A DNA stretch of 64,000 bases from Pseudomonas aegrilactucae (lineage in GTDB: Bacteria; Pseudomonadota; Gammaproteobacteria; Pseudomonadales; Pseudomonadaceae), in the NCBI RefSeq assembly GCF_019168305.1, contig NZ_JAHTBI010000001.1:62001-126000 (forward strand), written 5' to 3'. Below the pieces are notes generated by a model. The model saw nothing but the letters and a program-made list of their open reading frames with translations, ran no database searches and was not told the origin of the DNA. Positions 41,705-51,013 of the stretch are shown one piece after another. Position 1 is the first letter of the stretch. Each line of letters begins with the position of its first letter. A program made the position numbers and the translations under genes.

Positions 41705-41776
41705 GCGTTGTACTCGATGGGTGGCCTACAAGGTCTTGGACCTCTCGCAGACCCCCGAGTTTAACGCGCCCCCGGC

Positions 41777-42178
41777 TCAGCGACGAGGCGGTACCGAACG
41801 GGTGCGCCCGCTGCCGTCGATGGCAACGAACACGAACACCGCTTCGGTGACCTTGCGCCATTCGCTGCTCAGCGGGTCGTCGCTCCACACTTCGACCATC
41901 ATCTGGATCGAGCTGCGGCCGATTTCCAGGGTCTGGGTATAGAAGGACAGCTGCGCGCCCACGGCTACGGGTACCAGGAAGGCCATGCGATCGATCGCCA
42001 CGGTGGCCACGCGACCACCGGCGACACGGCTGGCCATGGCGGTACCGGCCAGGTCCATCTGGGCGACCAGCCAGCCGCCGAAGATATCGCCGAAACCGTT
42101 GGTTTCACGGGGTAATGCAGTGATCTGCAAGGCCAGGTCGCCTTGCGGGATAGGATCTTCTTGTTCGAGTTCAATCAT
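41777..42178 (-). CDS. YciA-type acyl-CoA thioesterase
   Basis: A 133-residue hotdog thioesterase: TNGFGDIFGGWLVAQMDLAG carries the catalytic Asp helix, then DRMAFLVPVAVGAQLSFYTQ and EAVFVFVAIDGSGRTR. This is the compact YciA form, distinct from the 161-residue paralogue at 7979. It likely hydrolyses short-to-long acyl-CoA esters. It is 72 bp upstream of the mutarotase on the same strand. Confidence 0.92.
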   Translation of the reverse strand: MIELEQEDPIPQGDLALQITALPRETNGFGDIFGGWLVAQMDLAGTAMASRVAGGRVATVAIDRMAFLVPVAVGAQLSFYTQTLEIGRSSIQMMVEVWSDDPLSSEWRKVTEAVFVFVAIDGSGRTRSVPPRR

Positions 42179-42538
42179 GCCGGGGGTGCCTCTGACCCGT
42201 AACGCTTCGTTGGTGGCGCTGGTGCGGACGCCGCGAAAAACGATTCAGCACGAAACATACTACGCTGCTTTCGCTTTGCCGGGCGGCGAAGGGAAACTCT
42301 GCGAAACCGACTAAGCATACCTAGCGGCGTTTTCGCACAACATCCCACACAAGGCGTAACCTTTTAATACGAGCGGCCAGTATATAGAGCCTCGCGCAGA
42401 GCGACGACCATGCGGTCACGATTATCTGTGCTGTTTATGTAGATCTGTGTGCTTTTTCAAGCAATTTGCTATCGTTCGACCTCCTGACAGGCCGGGCCAG
42501 CGCTGCTGCGGCTTGATTTGCCCACAAGAGACACTTCG
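42179..42538. other. 360-bp divergent intergenic region
   Basis: The region separates the thioesterase (minus) from the MFS transporter (plus). No credible gene is seen. AT-richer stretches (TTTTAATACG near 42361, TATATAG near 42379, GATTATCTG near 42420, TTTATGTAGATC near 42434) could contain promoters and regulator sites. A repeated TCTGTGCTGT/TCTGTGTGCT pair lies at 42425-42434 and 42444-42453. Nothing more can be named. Confidence 0.5.
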
Positions 42539-43828
42539 ATGACCTCCGTGCCCACCTCTATCGAGCAGCCTTCGCGCCCGCTCACCCGCAGTGACTACAA
42601 GACCCTGTCGCTCTCCGCCCTGGGCGGCGCGCTGGAGTTCTACGACTTCATCATCTTCGTGTTTTTCGCCGCGGTGGTGGGCAAGCTGTTCTTCCCGGTC
42701 GACATGCCCGAGTGGCTGCGCATGATGCAGACCTTCGGCATCTTCGCCGCCGGCTACCTGGCGCGCCCGCTGGGCGGCATCGTCATGGCCCACTTCGGCG
42801 ACCTGCTGGGGCGCAAGAAGATGTTCACCCTGAGCATCTTCATGATGGCCGTGCCGACCCTGATCATGGGCCTGCTGCCCACCTACGCGCAGATCGGCAT
42901 CTGGGCGCCGATCCTGCTGCTGGTGATGCGGGTGATCCAGGGTGCGGCCATCGGCGGTGAAGTACCCGGCGCCTGGGTGTTCGTGTCCGAGCACGTGCCG
43001 GGCCGCAACGTCGGCTATGCCTGCGGCACCCTGACCGCAGGCCTGACCTCGGGCATCCTGCTCGGCTCGCTGGTCGCCACCTTGATCAATACCGTCTACA
43101 CCCCGCAAGAGCTGTCTGACTACGCCTGGCGTATCCCGTTCCTGATGGGCGGGGTGTTCGGCCTGTTCTCGGTGTACCTGCGCCGCTGGCTGCACGAAAC
43201 CCCGGTGTTCGCCGAGATGCAGCAACGCAAGGCGCTGGCCGAGGAAGTGCCGCTGCGCGCTGTGCTGCGCGACCACCGCGGGGCCATCGTGCTGTCGATG
43301 CTGCTGACCTGGCTGCTGTCGGCCGGCGTCATCGTGGTGATCCTGATGACCCCGACAGTGCTGCAGAGCGTGTACGGCTTCAGCGCGACCACGGCCTTGC
43401 AGGCCAACAGCCTGGCCATCGTGCTGCTCAGCATCGGCTGCATCGGTGCCGGCGCACTGGCCGACCGTTTCGGTGCCGGTCGCGTGTTCGTCATCGGCAG
43501 CCTGGCGTTGCTGGCCAGCTCCTGGACCTTCTACCACAGCATCGCGGCCCATCCGGACTGGCTGTTCCCGCTGTATGCGCTGACCGGCCTGTGCGTCGGC
43601 GTGATCGGTGCGGTGCCGTACGTGATGGTACGTGCCTTCCCGCCGGTGGTGCGCTTCAGCGGCCTGTCGTTCTCCTACAACCTGGCCTATGCGATCTTCG
43701 GCGGCCTGACCCCGATCATGGTCACCTCGCTGATGAAGTTCAGCCCGCTCGGCCCGGCCTACTACGTGGCCGGTATCTGCATCCTCGGCCTGTTGGTGGG
43801 CCTCTATCTGCTCGCGACCAAACGCTGA
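42539..43828 (+). CDS. MFS transporter, metabolite:H+ symporter (MHS) subfamily
   Basis: A 429-residue twelve-helix transporter of the MHS group (relatives: ProP, KgtP, citrate and shikimate carriers). Landmarks: LGGALEFYDFIIFVFFA (TM1), YLARPLGGIVMAHFGDLLGRKKMF (loop 2-3 signature), VMRVIQGAAIGGEVPGAWVFVSEH, and in the second half LADRFGAGRVFV. Substrate cannot be assigned; candidates are small organic acids or osmolytes. ATG 42539 is used; an in-frame ATG seven codons earlier lacks a ribosome site. Downstream lies an 11-base C run and a hairpin. Confidence 0.9.
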   Translation: MTSVPTSIEQPSRPLTRSDYKTLSLSALGGALEFYDFIIFVFFAAVVGKLFFPVDMPEWLRMMQTFGIFAAGYLARPLGGIVMAHFGDLLGRKKMFTLSIFMMAVPTLIMGLLPTYAQIGIWAPILLLVMRVIQGAAIGGEVPGAWVFVSEHVPGRNVGYACGTLTAGLTSGILLGSLVATLINTVYTPQELSDYAWRIPFLMGGVFGLFSVYLRRWLHETPVFAEMQQRKALAEEVPLRAVLRDHRGAIVLSMLLTWLLSAGVIVVILMTPTVLQSVYGFSATTALQANSLAIVLLSIGCIGAGALADRFGAGRVFVIGSLALLASSWTFYHSIAAHPDWLFPLYALTGLCVGVIGAVPYVMVRAFPPVVRFSGLSFSYNLAYAIFGGLTPIMVTSLMKFSPLGPAYYVAGICILGLLVGLYLLATKR

Positions 43829-43838
43829 AACCCCACTG

Positions 43839-43849
43839 CCCCCCCCCCC
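43839..43849. other. Homopolymer run of 11 C
   Basis: Eleven consecutive C residues directly after the MFS gene and before its hairpin. Intergenic; no coding phase effect visible. Confidence 0.6.
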
Positions 43850-43864
43850 GCCGCAACATTTTGA

Positions 43865-43897
43865 AAAGGCCATCCCTCCAACGAGGTGATGGCCTTT
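43865..43897 (+). terminator. Hairpin after the MFS gene
   Basis: AAAGGCCATC (43865-43874) and GATGGCCTTT (43888-43897) form a 10-bp stem with a 13-base loop. It ends 7 bp before the Pho-box-like site of pstS, insulating it from the upstream gene. Confidence 0.8.
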
Positions 43898-43904
43898 CAT
43901 CTAA

Positions 43905-43922
43905 TTGTCACATTCAGTTCAT
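43905..43922 (+). promoter_or_regulatory. Degenerate Pho box upstream of pstS
   Basis: TTGTCAC-ATTC-AGTTCAT fits the layout of two CTGTCAT-like 7-mers separated by 4 bp. It is 69 bp before the pstS start. The second half matches poorly (four of seven). Supported mainly by the location. Confidence 0.6.
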
Positions 43923-43991
43923 AGAGTAGTCATACGGCCTGCAGATACTTGGGCCCGATCCATCTACCCCACTTCCTGCTAGGAGTAAGGC

Positions 43992-44993
43992 ATGAAACTG
44001 AAGCGTTTGATGGCGGCCCTGACCTTTGCCGCCGCTGGCGTTGCGACTGCCAACGCAGTTGCCGCTGTTGATCCTGCTATTCCGACCTACGTCAAGACCA
44101 CTGGCGTCTCGGGCAACCTCTCCAGCGTCGGTTCCGATACCCTGGCCAACCTGATGACCCTGTGGGCCGAGGCCTACAAGAAGGAATACCCGAACGTAAA
44201 CATCCAGATTCAGGCCGCCGGCTCCTCCACCGCGCCACCCGCGCTGACCGAAGGCACCGCCAACCTGGGCCCGATGAGCCGCAAGATGAAAGACGTCGAG
44301 CTGCAGGCCTTCGAACAGAAGTACGGCTACAAGCCGACCGCCATCCCGGTGGCGGTCGATGCCTTGGCCGTGTTCGTGCACAAGGACAACCCGATCAAGG
44401 GCCTGACCATGGCTCAGGTCGATGCGATCTTCTCGTCGACCCGCCTGTGCGGTGCCAAGGCCGACGTGAAAACCTGGGGTGACCTGGGCGTGACCGGCGA
44501 CCTGGCCAACAAGCCAGTGCAGCTGTTCGGTCGCAACTCGGTATCCGGCACCTACGGCTACTTCAAGGAAGAAGCCCTGTGCAAAGGCGACTTCAAGCCT
44601 AACGTCAACGAACAACCGGGTTCGGCTTCGGTCGTGCAGTCGATCAGCAGCTCGCTGAACGGCATCGGTTACTCGGGCATCGGCTACAAGACCGCCAGCG
44701 TGAAGACCGTGCCTCTGGCCAAGAAAGAAGGCGGCGCATTCGTCGAAGACAACGAATCCAACGCCCTCAACGGTACCTACCCGCTGTCGCGCTTCCTCTA
44801 CGTCTACGTCAACAAGGCGCCGAACAAGCCGCTGGCTCCGCTGGAAGCCGAGTTCGTCAAGCTGGTGCTGTCGCAGGCCGGTCAGCAGGTCGTGGTCAAA
44901 GACGGTTACATCCCGCTGCCCGCCAAAGTGGCTGAGAAAGCACTGGCCGACCTGGGCCTGAACCACGCCGCCAAAGGCGTCGCTGCAAACTGA
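43992..44993 (+). CDS. pstS: Phosphate ABC transporter periplasmic binding protein PstS
   Basis: High-affinity phosphate-binding protein of the Pst system. The 333-residue protein has a signal peptide ending near ANAVAAVDP, the phosphate-loop regions [31 protein letters not shown] (T/SGxSSxG-like), GPMSRKMKD, and [26 protein letters not shown] precedes the ATG. It is separated from pstC by a terminator and its own Pho box, so PstS can be made in excess of the membrane components. Confidence 0.97.
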   Translation: MKLKRLMAALTFAAAGVATANAVAAVDPAIPTYVKTTGVSGNLSSVGSDTLANLMTLWAEAYKKEYPNVNIQIQAAGSSTAPPALTEGTANLGPMSRKMKDVELQAFEQKYGYKPTAIPVAVDALAVFVHKDNPIKGLTMAQVDAIFSSTRLCGAKADVKTWGDLGVTGDLANKPVQLFGRNSVSGTYGYFKEEALCKGDFKPNVNEQPGSASVVQSISSSLNGIGYSGIGYKTASVKTVPLAKKEGGAFVEDNESNALNGTYPLSRFLYVYVNKAPNKPLAPLEAEFVKLVLSQAGQQVVVKDGYIPLPAKVAEKALADLGLNHAAKGVAAN

Positions 44994-45045
44994 GTGTGAA
45001 CCGGCGTGGCCTGGAAACCTCCAGGCTGCGCTGCAAATTGCGAGT

Positions 45046-45080
45046 CCGCTGCCAGGGATGTCTGGGCGGCGGGCTTTTTT
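45046..45080 (+). terminator. Terminator between pstS and pstC
   Basis: CCGCTGCC and GGCGGCGG pair with one T-G wobble over an 11-base loop, followed by a T6 run (45075-45080). A small additional hairpin (CCTGG-AAAC-CTCCAGG) lies at 45010-45025. Confidence 0.8.
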
Positions 45081-45091
45081 GCGTCACTGCA

Positions 45092-45109
45092 CTGTCATGT
45101 TTTTGTCAT
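45092..45109 (+). promoter_or_regulatory. Strong Pho box upstream of pstC
   Basis: CTGTCAT-GTTT-TTGTCAT: first 7-mer exact, second 6/7 to the PhoB consensus, with the canonical 4-bp spacer. A -10-like TAGGGT lies at 45120-45125, 10 bp downstream, the expected geometry for a PhoB class promoter. Predicted start of transcription about 45132, on or next to the annotated pstC ATG. Confidence 0.88.
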
Positions 45110-45131
45110 ACGGGACCGCTAGGGTGAGCGC

Positions 45132-47420
45132 ATGAATGATCTGGCCAACTCCACCATGACCCAAAATTCCCCCCCCGTGCGGATTGATTTCAATACGCCC
45201 GAGCTGCAACGCAAGCGTCGCCTGCGTGCATTCAAGGATCGTCTGACCCGCTGGTATGTACTGGTGGGCGGGCTCGCCGTGCTGGCGGCGATCACCTTGA
45301 TCTTCTTCTACCTGGCCTATGTGGTCGTGCCGCTGTTCCAGGGCGCCGAACTGACCACCAAGAAAGCCATCACCCCGACCTGGCTGACCCAGGACGCCGG
45401 CAAGCCGCTGATGATTGCGCTCGAAGAGCAGAATCTGGTGGGCATGCGCGTGTCCGACAACGGCCAGGCGCTGTTCTTCGACACCAAGACCGGTGCCGAG
45501 CTCAGCCGCGTGGCGCTGCCGGTGCCTGCCGGTACCCAGGTGACCTCGATCGGTGCCGACCAGCCGGGCAACCCGCTGATCGTGCTGGGCCTGTCCAACG
45601 GCCAGGCGCTGGTGTTCAGCCACAGCTACAAGATCACCTACCCGGACAACAAGAAGACCATCACCCCGGCCATCGACTACCCGTATGGCCAGGAACCGTT
45701 CGCCCTCGGTGAAGCCGGCCGCGCGCTCGAGCACGTCAGCCTCAACGTGAATGGCGAGACGCTGGTGGTCGCCGGCTCCAGCGGCGCCCAGTTGCAGGTG
45801 CTGCAACTGAGCCGCGAAGAAAACATGATGACCGGCGAAGTCACCAGCGAGCAGAACCGCATCGAGCTGCCGCAGATGACCGAGACGGTCAAGGCGATCT
45901 TCATCGACCCGCGCCAGCAATGGCTGTACGTGATCAACGGGCGCGCCCAGGCCGATGTGTTCAGCCTGCGCGACAAGAGCCTCAACGGTCGCTACAAGCT
46001 GCTGGATGACGCCAATACCGACGTCACGGCCAGTACCCAGCTGGTGGGCGGCATCTCGCTGATCATCGGTGACTCCAAGGGTGGCCTGGCGCAGTGGTTC
46101 ATGGCCCGCGATCCAGACGGCGAACAGCGCTTCAAGAAGATCCGTACCTTCCAGATGGGCAGCGCGCCGATCGTGCAGATCGATGCCGAGGAGCGTCGCA
46201 AGGGCTTCGTGGCGCTGGACGCCAGCGGCAAGCTCGGCGTGTTCCACAGCACCGCGCACCGTACCCTGCTGGTCGAACCGATGGCTGAAGGCGCCGGCGT
46301 GCTGGCGCTGTCGCCACGGGCCAACCGCATCATCGTCGAGGAAGGCGGCAAGCTGATCCCGGCCAGCCTGCGCAACCCGCACCCGGAAGTGTCCTGGAGC
46401 GCGCTGTGGAGCAAGGTCTGGTACGAGAACTACGACGAGCCCAAGTATGTCTGGCAGTCGACCGCCTCCAACACCGACTTCGAGCCCAAGCTGAGCCTCT
46501 CGCCGCTGACCTTCGGTACGCTCAAGGCCGCGTTCTACGCGATGATCCTGGCCGCACCGCTGGCGATTGCCGCCGCGATCTACACCGCCTACTTCATGGC
46601 CCCGGGCATGCGCCGCAAGGTCAAGCCGGTGATCGAGCTGATGGAGGCGATGCCGACGGTGATCCTCGGTTTCTTCGCCGGCCTGTTCCTGGCGCCGTAC
46701 CTCGAAGGCCACCTGCCGGGTGTGTTCAGCCTGTTCCTGCTGATGCCGTTCGGCATCCTGCTGGCCGGCTTTGCCTGGAGCCGCCTGCCGGAGTCGTTGC
46801 GCCTGCGCGTTCCGGATGGCTGGGAAGCGGCGATCCTGATTCCGGTGATCCTGTTTACCGGCTGGGGCGCGCTGACCATGAGCCCGTTCCTGGAGGCCTG
46901 GTTCTTCGGCGGCGACATGCGCCTGTGGATCACCAATGACCTGGGCATCACCTACGACCAGCGCAACGCCCTGGTAGTCGGTATCGCCATGGGCTTTGCG
47001 GTCATCCCGAACATCTACTCGATTGCCGAAGACGCCGTCTTCAGCGTGCCGCGCAGCCTGACCCTGGGCTCGCTGGCACTGGGCGCCACGCCGTGGCAGA
47101 CCCTGACCCGCGTGGTCATCCTGACCGCCAGCCCGGGTATCTTCTCGGCGCTGATGATCGGCATGGGCCGTGCGGTGGGTGAAACCATGATCGTGCTGAT
47201 GGCCACGGGCAACACCCCGGTCATGGAAATGAACCTGTTCGAAGGTATGCGCACCCTGGCGGCCAACGTCGCGGTGGAGATGCCCGAATCGGAAGTCGGT
47301 GGCAGTCATTACCGCGTGCTGTTCCTCGCCGCGCTGGTGCTGCTGATGTTCACCTTCGTGATGAACACCTTGGCCGAGCTGATTCGCCAGCGTCTGCGCA
47401 AGAAATACTCGTCGCTTTGA
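45132..47420 (+). CDS. pstC: Phosphate ABC transporter permease PstC (large form)
   Basis: Inner-membrane subunit of the phosphate transporter. At 762 residues it is more than twice the E. coli length: one N-terminal transmembrane segment (about 40-65), a large, beta-rich, probably periplasmic domain (about 70-440), then the BPD permease domain (about 455-760) with MPTVILGFFAGLFLAP, LTLGSLALGATPWQTLTRVV (EAA loop core) and GRAVGETMIVLMATG. Large PstC proteins are typical of Pseudomonas. The start could also be the ATG at 45156 (MTQNSPPVRID), given the promoter position. First gene of pstCAB-phoU. Confidence 0.93.
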   Translation: MNDLANSTMTQNSPPVRIDFNTPELQRKRRLRAFKDRLTRWYVLVGGLAVLAAITLIFFYLAYVVVPLFQGAELTTKKAITPTWLTQDAGKPLMIALEEQNLVGMRVSDNGQALFFDTKTGAELSRVALPVPAGTQVTSIGADQPGNPLIVLGLSNGQALVFSHSYKITYPDNKKTITPAIDYPYGQEPFALGEAGRALEHVSLNVNGETLVVAGSSGAQLQVLQLSREENMMTGEVTSEQNRIELPQMTETVKAIFIDPRQQWLYVINGRAQADVFSLRDKSLNGRYKLLDDANTDVTASTQLVGGISLIIGDSKGGLAQWFMARDPDGEQRFKKIRTFQMGSAPIVQIDAEERRKGFVALDASGKLGVFHSTAHRTLLVEPMAEGAGVLALSPRANRIIVEEGGKLIPASLRNPHPEVSWSALWSKVWYENYDEPKYVWQSTASNTDFEPKLSLSPLTFGTLKAAFYAMILAAPLAIAAAIYTAYFMAPGMRRKVKPVIELMEAMPTVILGFFAGLFLAPYLEGHLPGVFSLFLLMPFGILLAGFAWSRLPESLRLRVPDGWEAAILIPVILFTGWGALTMSPFLEAWFFGGDMRLWITNDLGITYDQRNALVVGIAMGFAVIPNIYSIAEDAVFSVPRSLTLGSLALGATPWQTLTRVVILTASPGIFSALMIGMGRAVGETMIVLMATGNTPVMEMNLFEGMRTLAANVAVEMPESEVGGSHYRVLFLAALVLLMFTFVMNTLAELIRQRLRKKYSSL

Positions 47421-47437
47421 TAGAAAGGTAGAGATCC

Positions 47438-49108
47438 GTGAAAAAGGATTCCCTCAAGAGCTGGTTCAAGAGCGGCGCCCCCGGCGTCTGGATAAGCGGT
47501 GGCGCGGTGGCCATTGCGGTGATCATGACCATCGGTCTGCTCTCCGTGATCGCCGTGCGCGGCCTGGCGCACTTCTGGCCGGCCGACCTGATCCAGGCCA
47601 GCTACAACGTGCCGGGCCAGGCCAGCCACGTCGTGGTCGGTGAAGTCGTACAGAAGGAAGAGGTGCCGCTGGCGCGTCTGAAGGGCGCCGGCCTGCCGGT
47701 GCCCGACAACGGCCCGGAGTTCATGACCCGCGAGCTGATCAAGGTCGGTAACCGCGACCTCAACGGCAGCGACTTCTCCTGGGTGGTCGGCGACTGGCTG
47801 GTCGACCAGCAGAAACCGGTCGACCTGATTGCCCTGGAGCGCCGCGAGTGGGGCAACTTCTACGGCTACCTGGTCAGCGTCAAGGAAAACGGCAAGGTGG
47901 TCGCCGAAGGGCAGGCCGCCTGGAACGAGCTGCAGGCACGCCTCAAGCGCGCCGACGGCCTGGCCGGCGAGCTGCAGAAGCTCGAGAAGAAAGACATCGG
48001 CGCCATCAACCATGGCCTGGAGCGCCTGCGCCTGCAAGCGCGCAAGCTGGAGCTGGAAGGCAAGCTGGACGCCACCGCGCAAGCCGACATGGACGCCGAA
48101 CGCGCCGAGCTGAACAACCGCTACAAGGCCATCGAGGAGCGCCTGGGCAGCCTGCACCAGGACTTCAGCCGCGACAGCCTGGTGGCGCGTGACGGCAACG
48201 GCCGCGAAGTCGAGATCAACCTCGACAAGGTGGTCCACGCCTACCAGCCCAACGGCATGAGCTACTTCACCAAGCTGGGCACCTACTTTGCCAAGGTCTG
48301 GGAGTTCCTCAGCGACGACCCGCGTGAAGCCAACACCGAAGGCGGGATTTTCCCGGCCATCTTCGGCACCGTGATGATGACCTTGATCATGGCCGTGATC
48401 GTCACCCCGTTCGGCGTGCTGGCGGCGGTTTACCTGCGTGAGTATGCACGTCAGGGCCCGGTGACCCGGCTGATCCGCATCGCGGTGAACAACCTGGCGG
48501 GTGTACCGGCGATCGTCTACGGCGTGTTCGGCCTGGGCTTCTTCGTGTACGTGCTGGGCGGCTCGCTCGACCGGCTGTTCTTCCCTGAAGCCCTGCCGGC
48601 GCCGACCCTGGGTACACCGGGGCTGCTGTGGGCCTCGCTGACCCTGGCGCTGCTGGCGGTGCCGGTGGTGATCGTGGCCACCGAAGAAGGCCTGGCGCGG
48701 ATCCCGCGCACGGTGCGCGAGGGCTCGCTGGCCCTGGGCGCCACCAAGGCCGAGACGCTGTGGAAGATCGTGCTGCCGATGGCCAGCCCGGCAATGATGA
48801 CCGGCATGATCCTGGCCGTGGCCCGCGCTGCGGGTGAAGTGGCACCGCTGATGCTGGTGGGTGTGGTGAAACTGGCGCCGTCGCTGCCAGTGGACGGCAA
48901 CTACCCATACCTGCACCTGGACCAGAAGATCATGCACCTGGGCTTCCACATCTACGACGTCGGCTTCCAGAGCCCCAACGTCGAGGCTGCGCGGCCGCTG
49001 GTATACGCCACCGCGTTGCTGCTGGTGATGGTGATCGCCACCCTCAACCTTTCGGCGGTGTGGATCCGTAACCACCTGCGCGAGAAGTACAAGGCGCTGG
49101 ACGCCTGA
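47438..49108 (+). CDS. pstA: Phosphate ABC transporter permease PstA (large form)
   Basis: Second Pst permease, 556 residues versus about 300 in E. coli. An N-terminal transmembrane segment (about 25-45) precedes an approximately 220-residue extra domain with a coiled-coil-like stretch (ELQARLKRADGLAGELQKLE), then the BPD domain (about 290-545) with GGIFPAIFGTVMMTLIMAV, NNLAGVPAIVYGVFGLGFF, SLALGATKAETLWKIVLP and ARAAGEVAPLMLVG. Start is the GTG at 47438, 17 bp after pstC, with GAAAGG upstream. Confidence 0.93.
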   Translation: MKKDSLKSWFKSGAPGVWISGGAVAIAVIMTIGLLSVIAVRGLAHFWPADLIQASYNVPGQASHVVVGEVVQKEEVPLARLKGAGLPVPDNGPEFMTRELIKVGNRDLNGSDFSWVVGDWLVDQQKPVDLIALERREWGNFYGYLVSVKENGKVVAEGQAAWNELQARLKRADGLAGELQKLEKKDIGAINHGLERLRLQARKLELEGKLDATAQADMDAERAELNNRYKAIEERLGSLHQDFSRDSLVARDGNGREVEINLDKVVHAYQPNGMSYFTKLGTYFAKVWEFLSDDPREANTEGGIFPAIFGTVMMTLIMAVIVTPFGVLAAVYLREYARQGPVTRLIRIAVNNLAGVPAIVYGVFGLGFFVYVLGGSLDRLFFPEALPAPTLGTPGLLWASLTLALLAVPVVIVATEEGLARIPRTVREGSLALGATKAETLWKIVLPMASPAMMTGMILAVARAAGEVAPLMLVGVVKLAPSLPVDGNYPYLHLDQKIMHLGFHIYDVGFQSPNVEAARPLVYATALLLVMVIATLNLSAVWIRNHLREKYKALDA

Positions 49109-49191
49109 CACACCCTTATTGCCGCTGCCGCCTGTGCGCCGAGCGCCGGGCGGCTCGATGAAACGAAATTGATAGCGTATGGAGTCTGACC

Positions 49192-50025
49192 ATGCAGCAT
49201 GAATCCCACGCCCACGGCATCGACATGTCGGCCCTGGGTCGTACCAAGCAGAGCCTGCAGCTGGCCAACGAGACCGTGGCCATCGAAGTGCCCGGCCTGA
49301 GCCTGTACTACGGCGAGAAGCAGGCGCTGTTCGACGTCAGCCTGAACATTCCCAAGCAGCGCGTGACCGCCTTCATCGGCCCGTCGGGCTGCGGCAAGTC
49401 GACCCTGCTGCGCACCTTCAACCGCATGAACGACCTGGTGGACGGTTGCCGGGTGGAAGGCGCGATCAACCTCGACGGCAACAACATCTACCGCAAGGGC
49501 GAGGACGTGGCCGAGCTGCGCCGTCGCGTCGGCATGGTGTTCCAGAAGCCCAACCCGTTCCCCAAGACCATCTACGAGAACGTGGTGTACGGCCTGCGCA
49601 TCCAGGGCATCAACAAGAAACGTGTACTGGATGAGGCCGTGGAATGGGCACTCAAGGGCGCGGCGCTGTGGGAGGAGGTCAAGGACCGCCTGCACGAGTC
49701 GGCGCTGGGGCTGTCCGGTGGTCAGCAGCAGCGTCTGGTGATTGCCCGTACCATCGCGGTCGAACCTGAAGTGCTGCTGCTCGACGAGCCGTGCTCGGCG
49801 CTCGACCCGATCTCGACGCTGAAGGTCGAAGAGCTGATCTACGAGCTCAAGTCCAAGTACACCATCGTCATCGTGACCCACAACATGCAGCAGGCGGCAC
49901 GGGTCTCGGACTACACCGCGTTCATGTACATGGGCACGCTGGTGGAATACGGTGACACCGACACCCTGTTCACCAACCCGGCGAAGAAGCAGACCGAAGA
50001 CTACATTACCGGTCGCTACGGCTAG
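49192..50025 (+). CDS. pstB: Phosphate ABC transporter ATPase PstB
   Basis: ATP-hydrolysing subunit of Pst on the cytoplasmic face, also part of the PhoR signalling complex. The 277-residue protein has Walker [10 protein letters not shown] (about 63-71), the PstB-typical [20 protein letters not shown], the signature LSGGQQQRL, Walker [14 protein letters not shown] and the H-loop [16 protein letters not shown]. Start ATG 49192 with GGAG upstream. Third gene of the operon. Confidence 0.97.
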   Translation: MQHESHAHGIDMSALGRTKQSLQLANETVAIEVPGLSLYYGEKQALFDVSLNIPKQRVTAFIGPSGCGKSTLLRTFNRMNDLVDGCRVEGAINLDGNNIYRKGEDVAELRRRVGMVFQKPNPFPKTIYENVVYGLRIQGINKKRVLDEAVEWALKGAALWEEVKDRLHESALGLSGGQQQRLVIARTIAVEPEVLLLDEPCSALDPISTLKVEELIYELKSKYTIVIVTHNMQQAARVSDYTAFMYMGTLVEYGDTDTLFTNPAKKQTEDYITGRYG

Positions 50026-50092
50026 GCCCGGTTGCAGCAACGACTGATCACTGCGCTCGAGCGCACCTCACCGGACGCTCCAAGGATTCTTC

Positions 50093-50851
50093 ATGATCGA
50101 CAAAGACAGCCTTACCCATCACATCTCCCAGCAATTCAACGCCGAGCTCGAGGAAGTGCGCAGCCACCTCCTGGCCATGGGCGGGCTGGTCGAGAAGCAG
50201 GTCAACGACGCGGTCACCGCGCTGATCGAGGCCGATTCGGGCCTGGCCCAGCAGGTGCGCGAGGTCGATGAGCAGATCAACCAGATGGAGCGCAACATCG
50301 ACGAGGAGTGCGTACGCATCCTGGCCCGGCGTCAGCCGGCAGCGTCCGACCTGCGCCTGATCATCAGCATTTCCAAGTCGGTGATCGACCTGGAGCGCAT
50401 CGGCGACGAGTCCACCAAGATCGCCCGCCGCGCCATCCAGCTGTGCGAGGAGGGCGAGTCGCCGCGCGGCTACGTCGAGGTGCGCCACATCGGCGACCAG
50501 GTGCGCAACATGGTGCGTGATGCGCTCGATGCATTTGCCCGTTTCGACGCCGACCTGGCGCTGTCGGTGGCGCAGTACGACAAGACCATCGACCGCGAGT
50601 ACAAGACCGCCCTGCGCGAGCTGGTGACCTACATGATGGAAGACCCGCGTTCGATTTCGCGGGTACTGAGCGTGATCTGGGCCCTGCGTTCGCTGGAGCG
50701 TATCGGCGACCACGCGCGCAACATCGCGGAGCTGGTGATCTACCTGGTGCGCGGCACCGACGTGCGTCACCTGGGCCTGGCGCGCATGAAGCAAGAGGTC
50801 GAGGGCACGGGCGAAAAGGCTAATGTTCCGGGCAAATCTGACGATAAGTAA
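50093..50851 (+). CDS. phoU: Phosphate signalling regulator PhoU
   Basis: Peripheral regulator that links Pst to PhoR and holds PhoB inactive when phosphate is plentiful. The 252-residue protein contains the two PhoU helical repeats with metal-binding E/DxxxD signatures (VDEQINQMERNIDEECVRIL, DLERIGDESTKIARRA, SLERIGDHARNIAELVIYLV). It closes the pst operon 67 bp after pstB and is followed by a terminator. Confidence 0.96.
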   Translation: MIDKDSLTHHISQQFNAELEEVRSHLLAMGGLVEKQVNDAVTALIEADSGLAQQVREVDEQINQMERNIDEECVRILARRQPAASDLRLIISISKSVIDLERIGDESTKIARRAIQLCEEGESPRGYVEVRHIGDQVRNMVRDALDAFARFDADLALSVAQYDKTIDREYKTALRELVTYMMEDPRSISRVLSVIWALRSLERIGDHARNIAELVIYLVRGTDVRHLGLARMKQEVEGTGEKANVPGKSDDK

Positions 50852-50867
50852 GACTGCCCCGAGAATG

Positions 50868-50893
50868 AACGCCCGGCCTTGGCCGGGCGTTTT
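50868..50893 (+). terminator. Terminator of the pst-phoU operon
   Basis: AACGCCCGGCC-TT-GGCCGGGCGTT (50868-50891), a perfect 11-bp stem with TT tail then CGTTT, 16 bp after phoU. Confidence 0.85.
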
Positions 50894-51013
50894 CGTTTGC
50901 GGCAGCGCAACAGCAGGCACCCGCGAACGAATAATCTGAGTCCCGGCGTGACCGAAGTTTTGGCAAATGGCCATCAGTCAACGTTATGCTAGCCGGGTCT
51001 TGAAGGAGTGGCG

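Noticed and set aside
45084-47309. A 741-codon minus-strand frame over pstC, and similar long frames over pstA, the GGDEF/EAL gene and the MFS gene
   Set aside because: All are antisense to well-recognised genes; the composition (His, Gln, Arg, Ala) reflects third-position GC bias, and none has a ribosome site or family motif.
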